DNA of 64,000 nucleotides from Colwellia sp. PAMC 20917 (GTDB lineage: Bacteria > Pseudomonadota > Gammaproteobacteria > Enterobacterales > Alteromonadaceae), in contig NZ_CP014944.1 in NCBI RefSeq assembly GCF_001767295.1, forward strand, positions 372,001 through 436,000. Direction: 5' to 3'. The stretch's first letter is position 1, and each line of letters begins with the position of its first letter. The notes below the pieces were generated by a model. It made no database searches and was not told where the DNA came from. It saw nothing but the letters and a program-made list of their open reading frames with translations. Of this stretch, positions 8,971 through 17,802 are shown piece by piece. A program made the position numbers and the translations under genes.

Positions 8971-8997
8971 ATTGTCAACAATCTTGTTTACAATTAA
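8971..8997 (+). promoter_or_regulatory. Tandem ATTGT-N2-ACA operator upstream of puuD
   Basis: On the minus strand this reads TTA, ATTGTAAACAAG, ATTGTTGACAAT: 25 of 27 positions identical to the box at 5410-5436. It is in the same orientation relative to its downstream gene, puuD, as the first copy is to glcB. The two 12-mers are in direct tandem, so two dimers could bind on neighbouring faces. It lies between puuD and the regulator genes, so it could also affect read-through from them. Confidence 0.75.
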
Positions 8998-9125
8998 CCA
9001 TCAGTAAAAACAAGTATTTTTGCCCGTAAACTAAAGCCAAAAAATTCCAATGACTTTATGTTTTTAAAAAATATAGGTGATTTTTCTACAGGAAGGGATT
9101 GAAATTATAAGAGTTATATCTATTA

Positions 9126-9788
9126 TTAGCGCTTCTCAGCAAGCTGCATACCACAACCTTTTAAAATGATATGTTTTATCGTTCTTTTAGCATCATCAAA
9201 GTCGCTATTAGTCAGCGGCCTATCTAAAGCAGCTTCAATCTCAACTGAAAAGTTCGCATAATGTTGAGTTGCCCCCCAAATAGTAAACAACAAATGGTAA
9301 GCTGATATTTGCTCATCTAACTTTCCTTGCGCTTGCCATGACTCAATAATGTTAGCTTTGTCAGTGATCCACTGTTTAAAATCTGTTTTCAAATATTGAC
9401 TTAAATAAGGCGCGCCATGCAGTAACTCACTAGCAAAAATAATTGAAGGAGTAGGATTAGTTCTTGAATACTCTATTTTCGCATCTATGTAGCTTGCAAT
9501 TGCTTTTGCTGGGTCATCATTGGGCTTTATATCAGCAAAAGCTTGATTCCATAAATTGATAATATTAGTCAACACCGCACCATAAAGCGCGAGTTTATTA
9601 GTAAAATAATAATGGATGTTGCTTCTGGGTAACATTGCCGTTTCAGCAATACGAGCAATGGACGCACCATTAAAGCCATATTTCTTAAATTCTTCTTCAG
9701 CAGCTTTTATTATTTTATTTTTGTTTAATAACCTAGCTTTTTGTTGTGTATTGACTAAATCATCATCAGTAATTTTTATTATTGCCAT
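9126..9788 (-). CDS. TetR-family regulator, RutR-like
   Basis: 220 residues. The N-terminal helix-turn-helix is clear (KIIKAAEEEFKKYGFNGASI, then IARIAETAMLPRSNIHYYF), and the C-terminal part (FASELLHGAPYLSQYL, then LLFTIWGATQHYANF) matches the RutR/YcdC ligand-binding domain, whose founding member senses uracil or thymine. Here, upstream of puuD, it more likely senses a purine metabolite. It follows the GntR gene by 30 bases and is co-directional with the catabolic genes. Ligand and target site are inference. Confidence 0.85.
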   Translation of the reverse strand: MAIIKITDDDLVNTQQKARLLNKNKIIKAAEEEFKKYGFNGASIARIAETAMLPRSNIHYYFTNKLALYGAVLTNIINLWNQAFADIKPNDDPAKAIASYIDAKIEYSRTNPTPSIIFASELLHGAPYLSQYLKTDFKQWITDKANIIESWQAQGKLDEQISAYHLLFTIWGATQHYANFSVEIEAALDRPLTNSDFDDAKRTIKHIILKGCGMQLAEKR

Positions 9789-9818
9789 ATTTTAACCAAA
9801 TATCTCACCGTTAACGCA

Positions 9819-10523
9819 TTAACGTTTTTTAAATATATCAACTAAATCGCTAGTAAATTCTTTTTCATCTAAATTTAAACGCGTTTCAATACTATGAATA
9901 TGTTGATACATAAGTGTTGTAGCTTTTTCAACCTGACCTTTTTCCATAACGTCGATAAGCTCGAAGTGTTCAAAATGTGAGCACTTTGGCGCATCAGGGT
10001 TTTCATACAGTACGATCACTAAAGAGGTTTGCGGTATTAAGGTTGTCAGAATGCGCTCAAGCGTGGTGTTTTTTGATATCTTCGCCAGCATCAAATGAAA
10101 GTCGCCACCGAGTTGAATACCTTCAACCATATGTTCACGTTCGATATTATTTTCTTCTGATTTAACTATTTTTTTCAATAAGTCGAAGTCACTATGCGTT
10201 GCATGCTTAATGACATCTTTAACAATCTCTACTTCAATTAATTTTCGAGCTTCGAGAATATCTTTGCCTTGTTTAACGGTAGGACTTGCGATAAATGCCC
10301 CTTTGTTCGGTTGAATTTCAATGATGTGATCTTGAGAAAGTCGCAGCAAAGCACTACGAATCGTTGTTCGACCCACATTGAATATTTTCGATAAATTTTC
10401 TTCAGTGAGCCGAGTACCAGGGCGTAAACGAAACGATAATATGGCATCAAAAATTTCTTGGTATATTTCTTTATCGCTAATTTTTTTAATTTTTTCGTCA
10501 GACTTCAACTTAGCTTTCATCAC
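9819..10523 (-). CDS. GntR-family regulator with FCD ligand domain
   Basis: 234 residues. A winged helix-turn-helix (FRLRPGTRLTEENLSKIFNV, GRTTIRSALLRL) is followed by an all-helical FCD domain with acid/His positions near residues 110-215 (LGGDFHLMLAKIS, HFEHFELIDVME). FCD members usually respond to small carboxylates and bind TTGT-type dyads such as those upstream of glcB and puuD, so this is the best candidate for the shared control of the locus. A degenerate copy of the same operator is seen at 10596-10616, upstream of its own start. The IS110 element sits 130 bases upstream and may have replaced part of the original promoter. Confidence 0.87.
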   Translation of the reverse strand: MMKAKLKSDEKIKKISDKEIYQEIFDAILSFRLRPGTRLTEENLSKIFNVGRTTIRSALLRLSQDHIIEIQPNKGAFIASPTVKQGKDILEARKLIEVEIVKDVIKHATHSDFDLLKKIVKSEENNIEREHMVEGIQLGGDFHLMLAKISKNTTLERILTTLIPQTSLVIVLYENPDAPKCSHFEHFELIDVMEKGQVEKATTLMYQHIHSIETRLNLDEKEFTSDLVDIFKKR

Positions 10524-10669
10524 AATCCTAAATACAAATTGACCACTTGGTACTAATCCTCTTAGATTATAGTATATAGAGTTTTATGTTAACTAGTCAT
10601 TGAACTTCATTACAATCAATCATCTTATCGCTAATTTAAATAAATAGACACAATGACTCCCCACAAGGT

Positions 10670-10746
10670 GCTAGCCTCTAAATGTGGGTTAGTTTTACAA
10701 ACCAGAGCCATAATATATGTGTCAACATTATCAAACAGAGGCTAGC
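10670..10746 (+). promoter_or_regulatory. Inverted repeat that would hide the transposase RBS
   Basis: GCTAGCCTCT (10670-10679) is repeated as its exact complement AGAGGCTAGC (10737-10746), and the second arm contains the AGAGG ribosome-binding site directly before ATG 10747. A transcript that starts outside the element would fold this stem and mask the RBS, whereas one starting between the arms would not. Several insertion sequences use this logic to avoid activation by read-through; its use here is inference. Confidence 0.6.
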
Positions 10747-11901
10747 ATGATAAAACATAACATACTTTTCATTGGCTTAGATACCCATAAAACATTTACT
10801 GAAGTCGCTTATATTGAAGACCAACGTGGCGCTAAATCAACTCATCTAGGTAAAATACTCAGTAATAAAGCCGCCTTTAAAAAACTCGCACGACAATTAC
10901 AATCAAAATATCCAGATGCCACACTTCATTTTGTTTACGAAGCAGGTCCTTGTGGCTATTGGATTTACCGCTTTCTCACCAGCCTTAATCATTGTTGCTA
11001 TGTCATCGCACCTTCTCTTATCCCTAAAAAACCAGGAGATAAAATCAAAACCGATAAACGTGATGCGCTCAAACTTGCAAAGCTGCTCAAGTCTGAAGAC
11101 TTAACATCTATCTATGTCCCTGAGCCCGAAGATGAAGCCGTACGGGACTTATCTCGGGCACGAGAAACAGGCATGAAAGACTTAAAGGATGCTAAATATC
11201 AACTTAAAGCATTGTTATTACGTAACAACATTAACAGCAAAATAAAAGATAACTGGTCATTACAACATTTGCGTTGGCTCGCTGAATTAGTATTACCTCA
11301 TCCTTGTCAGCAAATTGTTTTGCAAGAAGCGGTTTTAACCATTAATGAACGACTAAAACGCTTAAAAAGGCTGGATAATGAATTAACACATCAAGTGAAA
11401 AACTGGCGGTTTTATCCTGTAGTTAAAGCGATACAGGCGCTCCGTGGTGTGAGGTTATTAGTCGCCACAGGAGTGATTGCCGAACTAGGTGACTTATCAC
11501 GGTTCGACCATCCCAGAAAATTAATGAGTTACCTTGGTCTTGTACCAAGTGAACATTCAAGTGGCGATAAACGCCATTTAGGTGCTATTACCAAATGCGG
11601 TAACAGCCGTGCAAGACGACTACTGGTCGAAGGTGCACATTCGTATAAACACAACGCCAATATTTCAAAAGAAATGCAATTAAGACAAGAAGGGTTAAGC
11701 AAAGAAATTATTGATATGGCTTGGCAAGCTCAACTGAGGTTGTGCCGCCGCTATCAACGACTCATGCATAAAGGCAAACATCGTAATGTGGTCGTTACGG
11801 CCATCGCCAGAGAAATGATCGCTTATATTTGGGCTATTTCTCGAGAGGTAGTGCTACCAAAAATTGATGTGAAGCTAAGAATATCGAGAGTACCTGCATG
11901 A
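10747..11901 (+). CDS. IS110/IS1111-family transposase
   Basis: 384 residues from the ATG at 10747, chosen because AGAGG precedes it; an in-frame ATG at 10717 is less likely. The N-terminal DEDD RuvC-like domain is visible (GLDTHK, FVYEAGPCG, KTDKRDALKLA). The C-terminal Tnp20 domain contains the serine-bearing block SEHSSGDKRHLGAITKCGNS followed by RARRLLVEGAHSY. The protein is full length with no stops, so the element may still be mobile. Family members use an RNA encoded by the element to choose the target. Confidence 0.93.
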   Translation: MIKHNILFIGLDTHKTFTEVAYIEDQRGAKSTHLGKILSNKAAFKKLARQLQSKYPDATLHFVYEAGPCGYWIYRFLTSLNHCCYVIAPSLIPKKPGDKIKTDKRDALKLAKLLKSEDLTSIYVPEPEDEAVRDLSRARETGMKDLKDAKYQLKALLLRNNINSKIKDNWSLQHLRWLAELVLPHPCQQIVLQEAVLTINERLKRLKRLDNELTHQVKNWRFYPVVKAIQALRGVRLLVATGVIAELGDLSRFDHPRKLMSYLGLVPSEHSSGDKRHLGAITKCGNSRARRLLVEGAHSYKHNANISKEMQLRQEGLSKEIIDMAWQAQLRLCRRYQRLMHKGKHRNVVVTAIAREMIAYIWAISREVVLPKIDVKLRISRVPA

Positions 11902-12194
11902 ATAAAAGTTTTGAGTTAGCGCATGGGATCAAGCATCGGGTGTGGCACAATCACCGACGGCGTTAGGACGGCAATAGCCTAACGGCTATTGAACCGCGAA
12001 CATAGACTGAAGACAGGTGCCACGACGAAATGAGTAAGGTAGGCGCTGCTAGCAAACAAGTTAGTAATCCACGAATATCAGCATGATAACCGACGAAATT
12101 ACTTGCTTCATTCTATGCGTTAACTCACTTAATACTAAAAGTGAATACAATGGTTCTGAAATTAATGAACAAGGATCAGTGTATTTAACTTGAC
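11902..12194 (+). ncRNA. Candidate guide (bridge/seek) RNA region of the IS1111-type element
   Basis: The 290 bases between the transposase stop and the right repeat carry no ORF but are rich in pairing. There is a perfect 8-bp stem CAATAGCC/GGCTATTG around a TAAC loop (11972-11991), enclosed by GTGGCAC (11942-11948) pairing with GTGCCAC (12017-12023). In IS1111-group elements a guide RNA is encoded on this side. Boundaries and loops that recognise donor and target were not determined. Confidence 0.45.
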
Positions 12195-12206
12195 GTGGGG
12201 AGTCAT

Positions 12207-12555
12207 ACCAACGCCTAACTAGTGCTAATTTTCTTATCATTACTCAAATTGTACAAAACATCTTTATATATTCATGATTCCGCTCGACTTAATTCATTTA
12301 TTTCAGTTATAGGTACTAATAAGTCATGACCTGGGCAGTTTGCTTATAGATAAGCCTAGGCGAGTTCTTTACCCGCAGCCATTAAAATGACTTGAGTGCT
12401 CGTAAATATACTTGAGCCTCAAGTCAGCAGAAAAGAGCGCTAAAACAACTGACTCACAGCTTAAACCTTTACTGTTATACTGTGATATTTCATTGACGAC
12501 CTCCTTACTTAACTTCGCTTTTACAATAAATTTTTTTACCTAATAAAGATTTACG
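12207..12555. other. Gap between the IS and the GST relic
   Basis: No convincing gene in either strand. A minus-strand stretch around 12400 reads LARLKYIYEHSSHF between stops and may be more eroded coding DNA, but it could not be assigned. Confidence 0.3.
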
Positions 12556-12760
12556 ATGAGCCTGATTGTTTATGGTCTTCCTCTTTCCCTACTTGTACGT
12601 AAGTTGCGTCTTTGCCTAATTGAAAAAGCACTCGATTACCAACTGGAAATTATTTTACCTTTTAATCAACCGGATTGGTTTTGAGATAACAACCGTTTAG
12701 CTCGTATTCCAGCAATTAAGACGGCGACTTAACATTAGCCTTTTTATGATGAACGACATC
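12556..12760 (+). pseudogene. Glutathione S-transferase N-terminal relic
   Basis: From ATG 12556 the frame reads MSLIVYGLPLSLLVRKLRLC, then LIEKALDYQLEIILPFNQPDWF, a TGA at 12682-12684, and RIPAIK. After one missing base it continues DGDLTLA. This is the thioredoxin-fold N-terminus of a GST, including the usual cis-proline context (ARIPAIK). The C-terminal helical domain is absent. A stop codon, a shift and truncation make it non-functional. Confidence 0.75.
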
Positions 12761-12865
12761 TATGGTGGCTTTGTTAGCCGTTATTGGTGGGCTTTGGTTA
12801 GGTGAAACAGCTATTTTATGCCTGTTGATATCTACCTTTGAGAGCAGTTTTAATAAACGTTGATT

Positions 12866-13396
12866 TTAATTACCGGTATTCTTTTGTACTGACAAATTAA
12901 ACGTTTTTACATCGCAGTTACTCAAGGCATCACAACCTCTTATAATAAACCTTAAGCTTGATAGGTCTTTATCTTGAAAAGACTCGCTTCCTACAGATTC
13001 GTTTCCAAAAGAGCAAGATAAGCTGTTGTCATCAATTCCACATTGAACTTCACCTGTTGCGTTTGGGCAGAGTGAGAAAGAAGCGCTACCACATTTAAGC
13101 CCAGCTATTTTATTATCGTCAGAATATACGTCGCCGTTAATCGATAAGTATAAATCTATTCTGTAGGCTGCAGAAGTGGGTGATACCCACTGAACTTCAA
13201 AGCGGGTACCTTCTGTAACCGTAACCTGTTCTCCTTCATAATAATCTATTGAATCAAAGCGAATATTTTGTAAGGTGAAGCCTTCTTCAGCAGGTGGCAA
13301 TACATTAATCTCTGGTGTTTTTTTATCAGCACCGCCGCCACAAGCGCTAAGCACGATTAAAGTAGTGGTTAGTATAGTTAATAAAATATGTTTCAT
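12866..13396 (-). CDS. Putative lipoprotein of unknown function
   Basis: 176 residues with a clear lipoprotein signal: a short basic start, a hydrophobic run (ILLTILTTTLIVLSACGGG) and cysteine at residue 19 in the lipobox LSAC. The mature part has several cysteines (LKCGSASFSLCPN, VQCGIDDNSLSCSF, GCDALSNCDVK) that could form disulfides. No known domain was recognised. It is flanked on both sides by decayed genes in the opposite orientation and appears monocistronic. Confidence 0.65.
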   Translation of the reverse strand: MKHILLTILTTTLIVLSACGGGADKKTPEINVLPPAEEGFTLQNIRFDSIDYYEGEQVTVTEGTRFEVQWVSPTSAAYRIDLYLSINGDVYSDDNKIAGLKCGSASFSLCPNATGEVQCGIDDNSLSCSFGNESVGSESFQDKDLSSLRFIIRGCDALSNCDVKTFNLSVQKNTGN

Positions 13397-13559
13397 AAAT
13401 GTCCTTATTATTACCTTAAATGTATTCCATACTTCACAGCTCAGTAGCCAAAGAAGACATTAAGCGTTTCAGTTCATTACGTCAATAACAGGCACTAAAT
13501 TCATGCTAATATAACTGAGTAGCGGGAGGTGTCGGTTCGATTTGAGTTGCGTTAGCAAG

Positions 13560-14039
13560 TGCACTAACATGCGCGACTGTGATTGCTCCGGCGTCACGTG
13601 ATAGCTCTGCAAAATGGTTAAAAAAACTGGGGCAGATTATGTTATCGATCACTCTAAATCATTAATAGCAAAAATTGAACAATTAGCTATAGGACAAGTG
13701 AAACACGTTGCTAGTTTAACCCATACCGACTCCTATTTAGATAGCTTTGTTAAACTGTTAACTTCAATGGGAAAGATAGCCTTAATTGACGATCCTAAGT
13801 CGCTTGATATCAGTAAACTTAAAGTTAAAAGTTTGTCACTGCACTGGGCGTTTATGTTTACACGTTCAATGTTCAAAACAACCGATATCAATGAGCAACA
13901 TAGCTTACATAACAAAATTGCAAACTTGATTAACCAAGGGTATATCCAAACTACGGTCGGTAAAGACTTAGGAAAAATTAGCGCTACCCCCTAAGGACGA
14001 GTCGTGAATAGTATTGCGCAACGCTTAGGTAAACATTAA
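13560..14039 (+). pseudogene. Zinc-type alcohol dehydrogenase/quinone reductase, C-terminal relic
   Basis: The frame reads TVIAPASRDSSAKWLKKLG, then must shift by one base at the GGGG run near 13630 to continue ADYVIDHSKSLIAKIEQLA and KIALIDDPKSLDISKLKVKS. An in-frame TAA at 13992-13994 precedes GRVVNSIAQRLGKH and the normal stop at 14039. This is the second half of a ZADH/YhdH-like NAD(P)-binding dehydrogenase. The N-terminal domain is gone. Its end overlaps the last bases of the FMN glutamate-synthase-like gene. Confidence 0.75.
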
Positions 14040-15682
14040 AAAATTTGCTTAACAGCTAATTCAGGTGGTACTAAAGGCGCAATATCATTAACATAAAAAG
14101 TGTCGCTAGAGGCTTGATTCCACCAGGTTAACCACATCCCAGTAATGTTTTCTTGCGTTAACTGACTATCAGTCAGTTCAGGTACTGTGTGGGTATTAGA
14201 TTCTAACATGCCGTTTGGTGTTCTACGTTTTATCATGTTGTAAGTTAACTGCGAGACATCATCTAATCCCATGCTTCCCAATAATTCAAAGAAGCTATTT
14301 AGGGTGTGATGATGAAATGAGGTTACACGTTTACCTTTTACTTCAATATCGATAGCTTTAGAACGATTTTTATCTTGTGTGGCGACCCCCGTTGGGCACA
14401 TATTGGTGTCACATTGCCTAGATTGAATACAGCCTAATGACATCATAAATGTTCGGGCCGCATTGACAATATCAGCACCGAAGGCAACCTTGTTAAGCAT
14501 GTCAAAACCAGAAGCTGTTTTACCGGCTGAAATCACCCGTATCTGTTTACGTAGTCCTAATCCAACAAGTGCCTGATGAACAAAATAGGTTCCTTCCAAG
14601 CAGGTCATACCCAGTCTGTTACTAAATTCCACGGGTGCAGCGCCTGTGCCCCCTTCTGCGCCATCAACCGTAATAAAATCAAGGTATATGTTACTTTCCA
14701 ACATGGCTTTGCCAAGACATAAAAATTCAGCGGGGTTACCAACACAAAGTTTGATACCAATGGGCTTACCTCCACTTAACTCTCTAAGTTGGCTAACAAA
14801 TGACAGTAATTCAAATGGGCTATTGCATTCAGGGTTAATCGCCGGAGAGACACAATCTTCTTCTTTACTAACACCTCTGATCTGTGCGATTTCATCTGTT
14901 ATCTTAGCTTTAGGAAGTACGCCACCATGACCAGGTTTAGCACCCTGCGACAACTTTATTTCAATCATTTTTACTTGTGCTAATTGAGCTGTTTTAGCAA
15001 ACATCTTAGGATTGAATCGGCCATCTTCATTTCGACAGCCAAAAAGCCCCGTACCTATTTGCCAAACCAAGTCTCCACCATGCTTTAAATGATAAGGGCT
15101 AACACCACCTTCTCCAGTATTATGATAAAAGCCACCCGCACCTGCGCCTAGATTCATCGCTTCGATAGCTTCTGCACTTAAAGAGCCATAACTCATTGCT
15201 GATATATTTAATCTTGACGCTTTATAGGGTTTTGAACATTGTCGCCCACCGACGGTAACGTGCTTAGATTCATCCTTTATTGTTTTTGGTGCTAGCGAGT
15301 GCCATATACTTTGATAGTTAGTTTGCATTAAATCTCGTTGAGTGCCAAAGGGAATGGTGTCTGTCACCGACTTTGCACGTCGATAAACCAGATCTCTTTG
15401 TTCGCGATTAAAAGGCATTTCTTCGGTGTTATTGGCAATAAAATACTGTTGAACTTCAGTTCGAATCGATTCAAAGAAGTAACGAAAATAAGCAAGAACA
15501 GGATACAGTCTATTTAAGGTATGTTTACTTAGGGTAAGATCATATGCACCTACTATTGAATAGGTCAGGGTAAAAAACACCAAAAAACCAGGAAACCAAC
15601 CACCAATAGTATAAAGTAAGATAAAGCTACTGATATTACCTAGGGTTAAAACTTGCCAGTAAAATTTTTGAGCTGAAGTCAT
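14036..15682 (-). CDS. FMN-binding glutamate-synthase-family protein
   Basis: 548 residues. Two hydrophobic segments near the N-terminus (ISSFILLYTIGGWFPGFLVF, then FFTLTYSIVGAY) precede a GltS-type barrel: ISAMSYGSLSAEAIEAMNLG, TGEGGVSPYH, the FMN-binding DGAEGGTGAAP and the iron-sulfur cysteine cluster CIQSRQCDTNMCPTG. Unlike GltB it lacks the glutaminase domain. Such stand-alone proteins are common in proteobacteria and their substrate is generally unknown. It is apparently monocistronic. Confidence 0.88.
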   Translation of the reverse strand: MTSAQKFYWQVLTLGNISSFILLYTIGGWFPGFLVFFTLTYSIVGAYDLTLSKHTLNRLYPVLAYFRYFFESIRTEVQQYFIANNTEEMPFNREQRDLVYRRAKSVTDTIPFGTQRDLMQTNYQSIWHSLAPKTIKDESKHVTVGGRQCSKPYKASRLNISAMSYGSLSAEAIEAMNLGAGAGGFYHNTGEGGVSPYHLKHGGDLVWQIGTGLFGCRNEDGRFNPKMFAKTAQLAQVKMIEIKLSQGAKPGHGGVLPKAKITDEIAQIRGVSKEEDCVSPAINPECNSPFELLSFVSQLRELSGGKPIGIKLCVGNPAEFLCLGKAMLESNIYLDFITVDGAEGGTGAAPVEFSNRLGMTCLEGTYFVHQALVGLGLRKQIRVISAGKTASGFDMLNKVAFGADIVNAARTFMMSLGCIQSRQCDTNMCPTGVATQDKNRSKAIDIEVKGKRVTSFHHHTLNSFFELLGSMGLDDVSQLTYNMIKRRTPNGMLESNTHTVPELTDSQLTQENITGMWLTWWNQASSDTFYVNDIAPLVPPELAVKQIF

Positions 15683-15831
15683 TTTTTAAATATCCTACTA
15701 TATTTCTAATTTGCTTATTTAACCCCATTAATTAATGGGACAATATTATTTTTTGATGCATGACGGTAATAAATAGGTGTAAAGTCTATAGAGACTAAAA
15801 ATCTTTATCAACAATGTTCACCCTCCACCAG

Positions 15832-17157
15832 CTAATGTAATTTCAGGTTAGGCCTTAACGCTCTATTAACTCTACCAACAAGGACAATGAGTAAGGTTTT
15901 AAGCACACCAAAAAGTGTCACTTGGTGCATACGGTATAACCCAATATAAACCAGTCTTGCCAACTTACCTTCGATGAACATGCTACGTTGATTAATGTTT
16001 CCCATTAGACTGCCTACTGCCGTATAAGATGACAATGACACCAAGGAACCATAATCGATATATTCATAAGCGACTAAGGGCTTCAATGCTAATTTAGCAA
16101 TAATATTGGTAAAGACAGTCGATGCCATTTGATGTGCTGCTTGCGCCCTAGGGGGAACTTTTATCCCTTTTAATGTCGTGCATGAAGCACAGTCGCCAAG
16201 GGCAAATATATCGGTGTCTAAGGGAGTTTGCAGGAATGGATTAACCAGTAATTGATTGTTCTTTGCGCTTTCCAAACCGCCAATAGCTTGCATAAAATCA
16301 GGTCCCTTTATGCCCGCCGCCCAAACAGTAATGCTGCTAGCGATTTCACGGCCATCTTTTGTTATTACACTGTTGGGCGTAACTTCAGTAACCGCGGTGT
16401 TAGTATTTACGGTGATACCAAGCGCCTCTAGTTCTTGTTGTGCACTTTGCGCTATACGTTCAGGAAGTGCAGCAAGGATCCGAGGCCCTGCTTCTACAAT
16501 GTGAATATCTAGACTCTTTTTTGATAAATGGTCATATCCATAATTTCTCAGTAATTCAGAGGTTTTTACTATTTCTGCAGCAAGCTCTACGCCTGTAGCA
16601 CCACCACCAATAATGGCAATATTGAGACTGCTGCGCGTATCGTCCCCTTTAAGTCGTAAAAAAGCATTGAGTAACTCAGTATGGAATCGCTCTGCATTTT
16701 CACAAGTATCAAGAAATGTACAGTACTGCTTTGCGCCCAATGTATTGAAGTCATTCGTTACAGACCCTAACGCAAAGACCAATAATGAGTATTTCACCTG
16801 GCGAGCAGGAAATATTAAAGCACCATCTTGATCATTTAATTGTTTTAAAAGTACATGCTTCGATTCTCGGTTGAGTCCATCAACTACACCTAGCTGAAAC
16901 AAAAAACCATTACGCGCGCCATGGGATAAATAGTCAACACAATCTATATCAGCGTCAAGTGAGCCTGAAGCGACTTCATGTAAAAGTGGTTTCCAAACAT
17001 GTTTTCTATTTTGATCGATTAAAATAATTTTTTGTTTGGTTTTTAGAAAATACTTGCCGAGTTTAGTGGCAAGCTCTAAACCTCCTGCACCGCCACCGAT
17101 TATAACAATGGGGTCTGAAGAAATGGTCGGTTTTCGCCACCAAGGCCTGATTAACAT
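15832..17157 (-). CDS. NADH dehydrogenase-like FAD protein (type II)
   Basis: 441 residues with two Rossmann motifs: IVIIGGGAGGLELATKLG near the start for FAD and IAIIGGGATGVELAAEIV near residue 182 for NAD(P)H. The block TDIFALGDCASC is the typical C-terminal FAD-binding signature of NDH-2 enzymes. It probably oxidises NADH and reduces quinone at the inner face of the membrane without proton pumping. The C-terminal amphipathic region (HQVTLFGVLKTLLIVLVGR) could anchor it. It lies 149 bases from the glutamate-synthase-like gene, same strand. Confidence 0.88.
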   Translation of the reverse strand: MLIRPWWRKPTISSDPIVIIGGGAGGLELATKLGKYFLKTKQKIILIDQNRKHVWKPLLHEVASGSLDADIDCVDYLSHGARNGFLFQLGVVDGLNRESKHVLLKQLNDQDGALIFPARQVKYSLLVFALGSVTNDFNTLGAKQYCTFLDTCENAERFHTELLNAFLRLKGDDTRSSLNIAIIGGGATGVELAAEIVKTSELLRNYGYDHLSKKSLDIHIVEAGPRILAALPERIAQSAQQELEALGITVNTNTAVTEVTPNSVITKDGREIASSITVWAAGIKGPDFMQAIGGLESAKNNQLLVNPFLQTPLDTDIFALGDCASCTTLKGIKVPPRAQAAHQMASTVFTNIIAKLALKPLVAYEYIDYGSLVSLSSYTAVGSLMGNINQRSMFIEGKLARLVYIGLYRMHQVTLFGVLKTLLIVLVGRVNRALRPNLKLH

Positions 17158-17307
17158 TTTATTCGCTGATCCTTAAACTATAATGAGCCAACACCATTAA
17201 AAGCTAGCGTTATTTGTATTAGATATTCCCTACCTTAATCTATGCTTAAGTTAGCGAATATGTAATAAACTATCATGCTATCTTTATGAATGCACTAAGG
17301 GTAAAAC

Positions 17308-17515
17308 GTGTCTTCCTGGTTTAAACGTTTAGGTCCATCTCTTGGTGTTGTGTTCTTTCTTATGGCTGCGACACGCAGTCTATTTTAAATTAGAACATTT
17401 TAAATATGCAGACTCTCTTTCAGCCTTGAGTAGTACATCTAGTTGGGTTATCGGCCTTGGTGTTATACTTACTTTGGTAAATCATTTGATCTGCAGCCTT
17501 ATTAATAATAAGTAA
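17308..17515 (+). pseudogene. Small membrane protein gene broken by a frameshift
   Basis: A GTG at 17308, preceded by AAGGG, begins VSSWFKRLGPSLGVVFFLMA and stops after RSLF. One frame over, the text continues YFKLEHFKYADSLSALSSTS and WVIGLGVILTLVNHLICSL to a TAA at 17515. Joined, this is a roughly 68-residue protein with two membrane helices and a conserved-looking linker. Either a +1 insertion broke it or the base call is wrong. No family recognised. Confidence 0.5.
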
Positions 17516-17530
17516 TATTTAGGCTAGAAT

Positions 17531-17770
17531 TTACAGATCTTTTATGTTGTTAAGATAGTTTTTATAGTTAGACTTTTTATCTTCGAATAATTTCAGTAAA
17601 TCTAAAGTAACAAAAACACCATGCTGTTGTTCGCTGTTAGTCGTTAAACCAAAAGAATAAGTATTGTTTATGTGAAACATAACCCCGTGAGATACCGACT
17701 TAACTGAAACTCTATCGGCATAGGTAGAGACGACTGAAAGTCCCAAAGGTATCTTTAACTGCCATTGACA
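17531..17770 (-). other. Open frame truncated by the IS605-type element
   Basis: About 75 codons run from the element edge to a stop at 17531, including VKSVSHGVMFHINNTYSFGL and GVFVTLDLLKLFEDKKSN. It looks like a real C-terminus whose upstream part was cut off. The fragment on the other side of the element (S9 peptidase) does not join to it by eye, so a deletion probably accompanied insertion. Family unknown. Confidence 0.3.
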
Positions 17771-17773
17771 GCT

Positions 17774-17794
17774 CCTGCACCGCAAGCGGTGAGG
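17774..17794. repeat. Subterminal hairpin at the tnpB end of the IS605-type element
   Basis: CCT-G-CACCGC, loop AA, GCGGTG-AGG: a 9-bp stem with one bulged base. The copy at 21002-21022 has the same core and loop and a bulged T. Bulged imperfect palindromes are the single-strand recognition sites of IS200/IS605 transposases. Confidence 0.75.
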
Positions 17795-17802
17795 ATTCTT
17801 GA

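Larger units (their letters stand above)
10653..12206 (+). mobile_element. IS110-family element, IS1111 group
   Basis: About 1.55 kb. The 12-base inverted repeats ATGACTCCCCAC (10653-10664) and GTGGGGAGTCAT (12195-12206) are perfect and flank one transposase gene. IS110 elements usually lack terminal repeats; the IS1111 group has short subterminal ones, so true ends may lie a few bases outside. The non-coding side lies downstream of the transposase (11902-12194), as in IS1111-type elements whose guide RNA is at that end. No target duplication was evident, as expected for the family. Confidence 0.88.
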
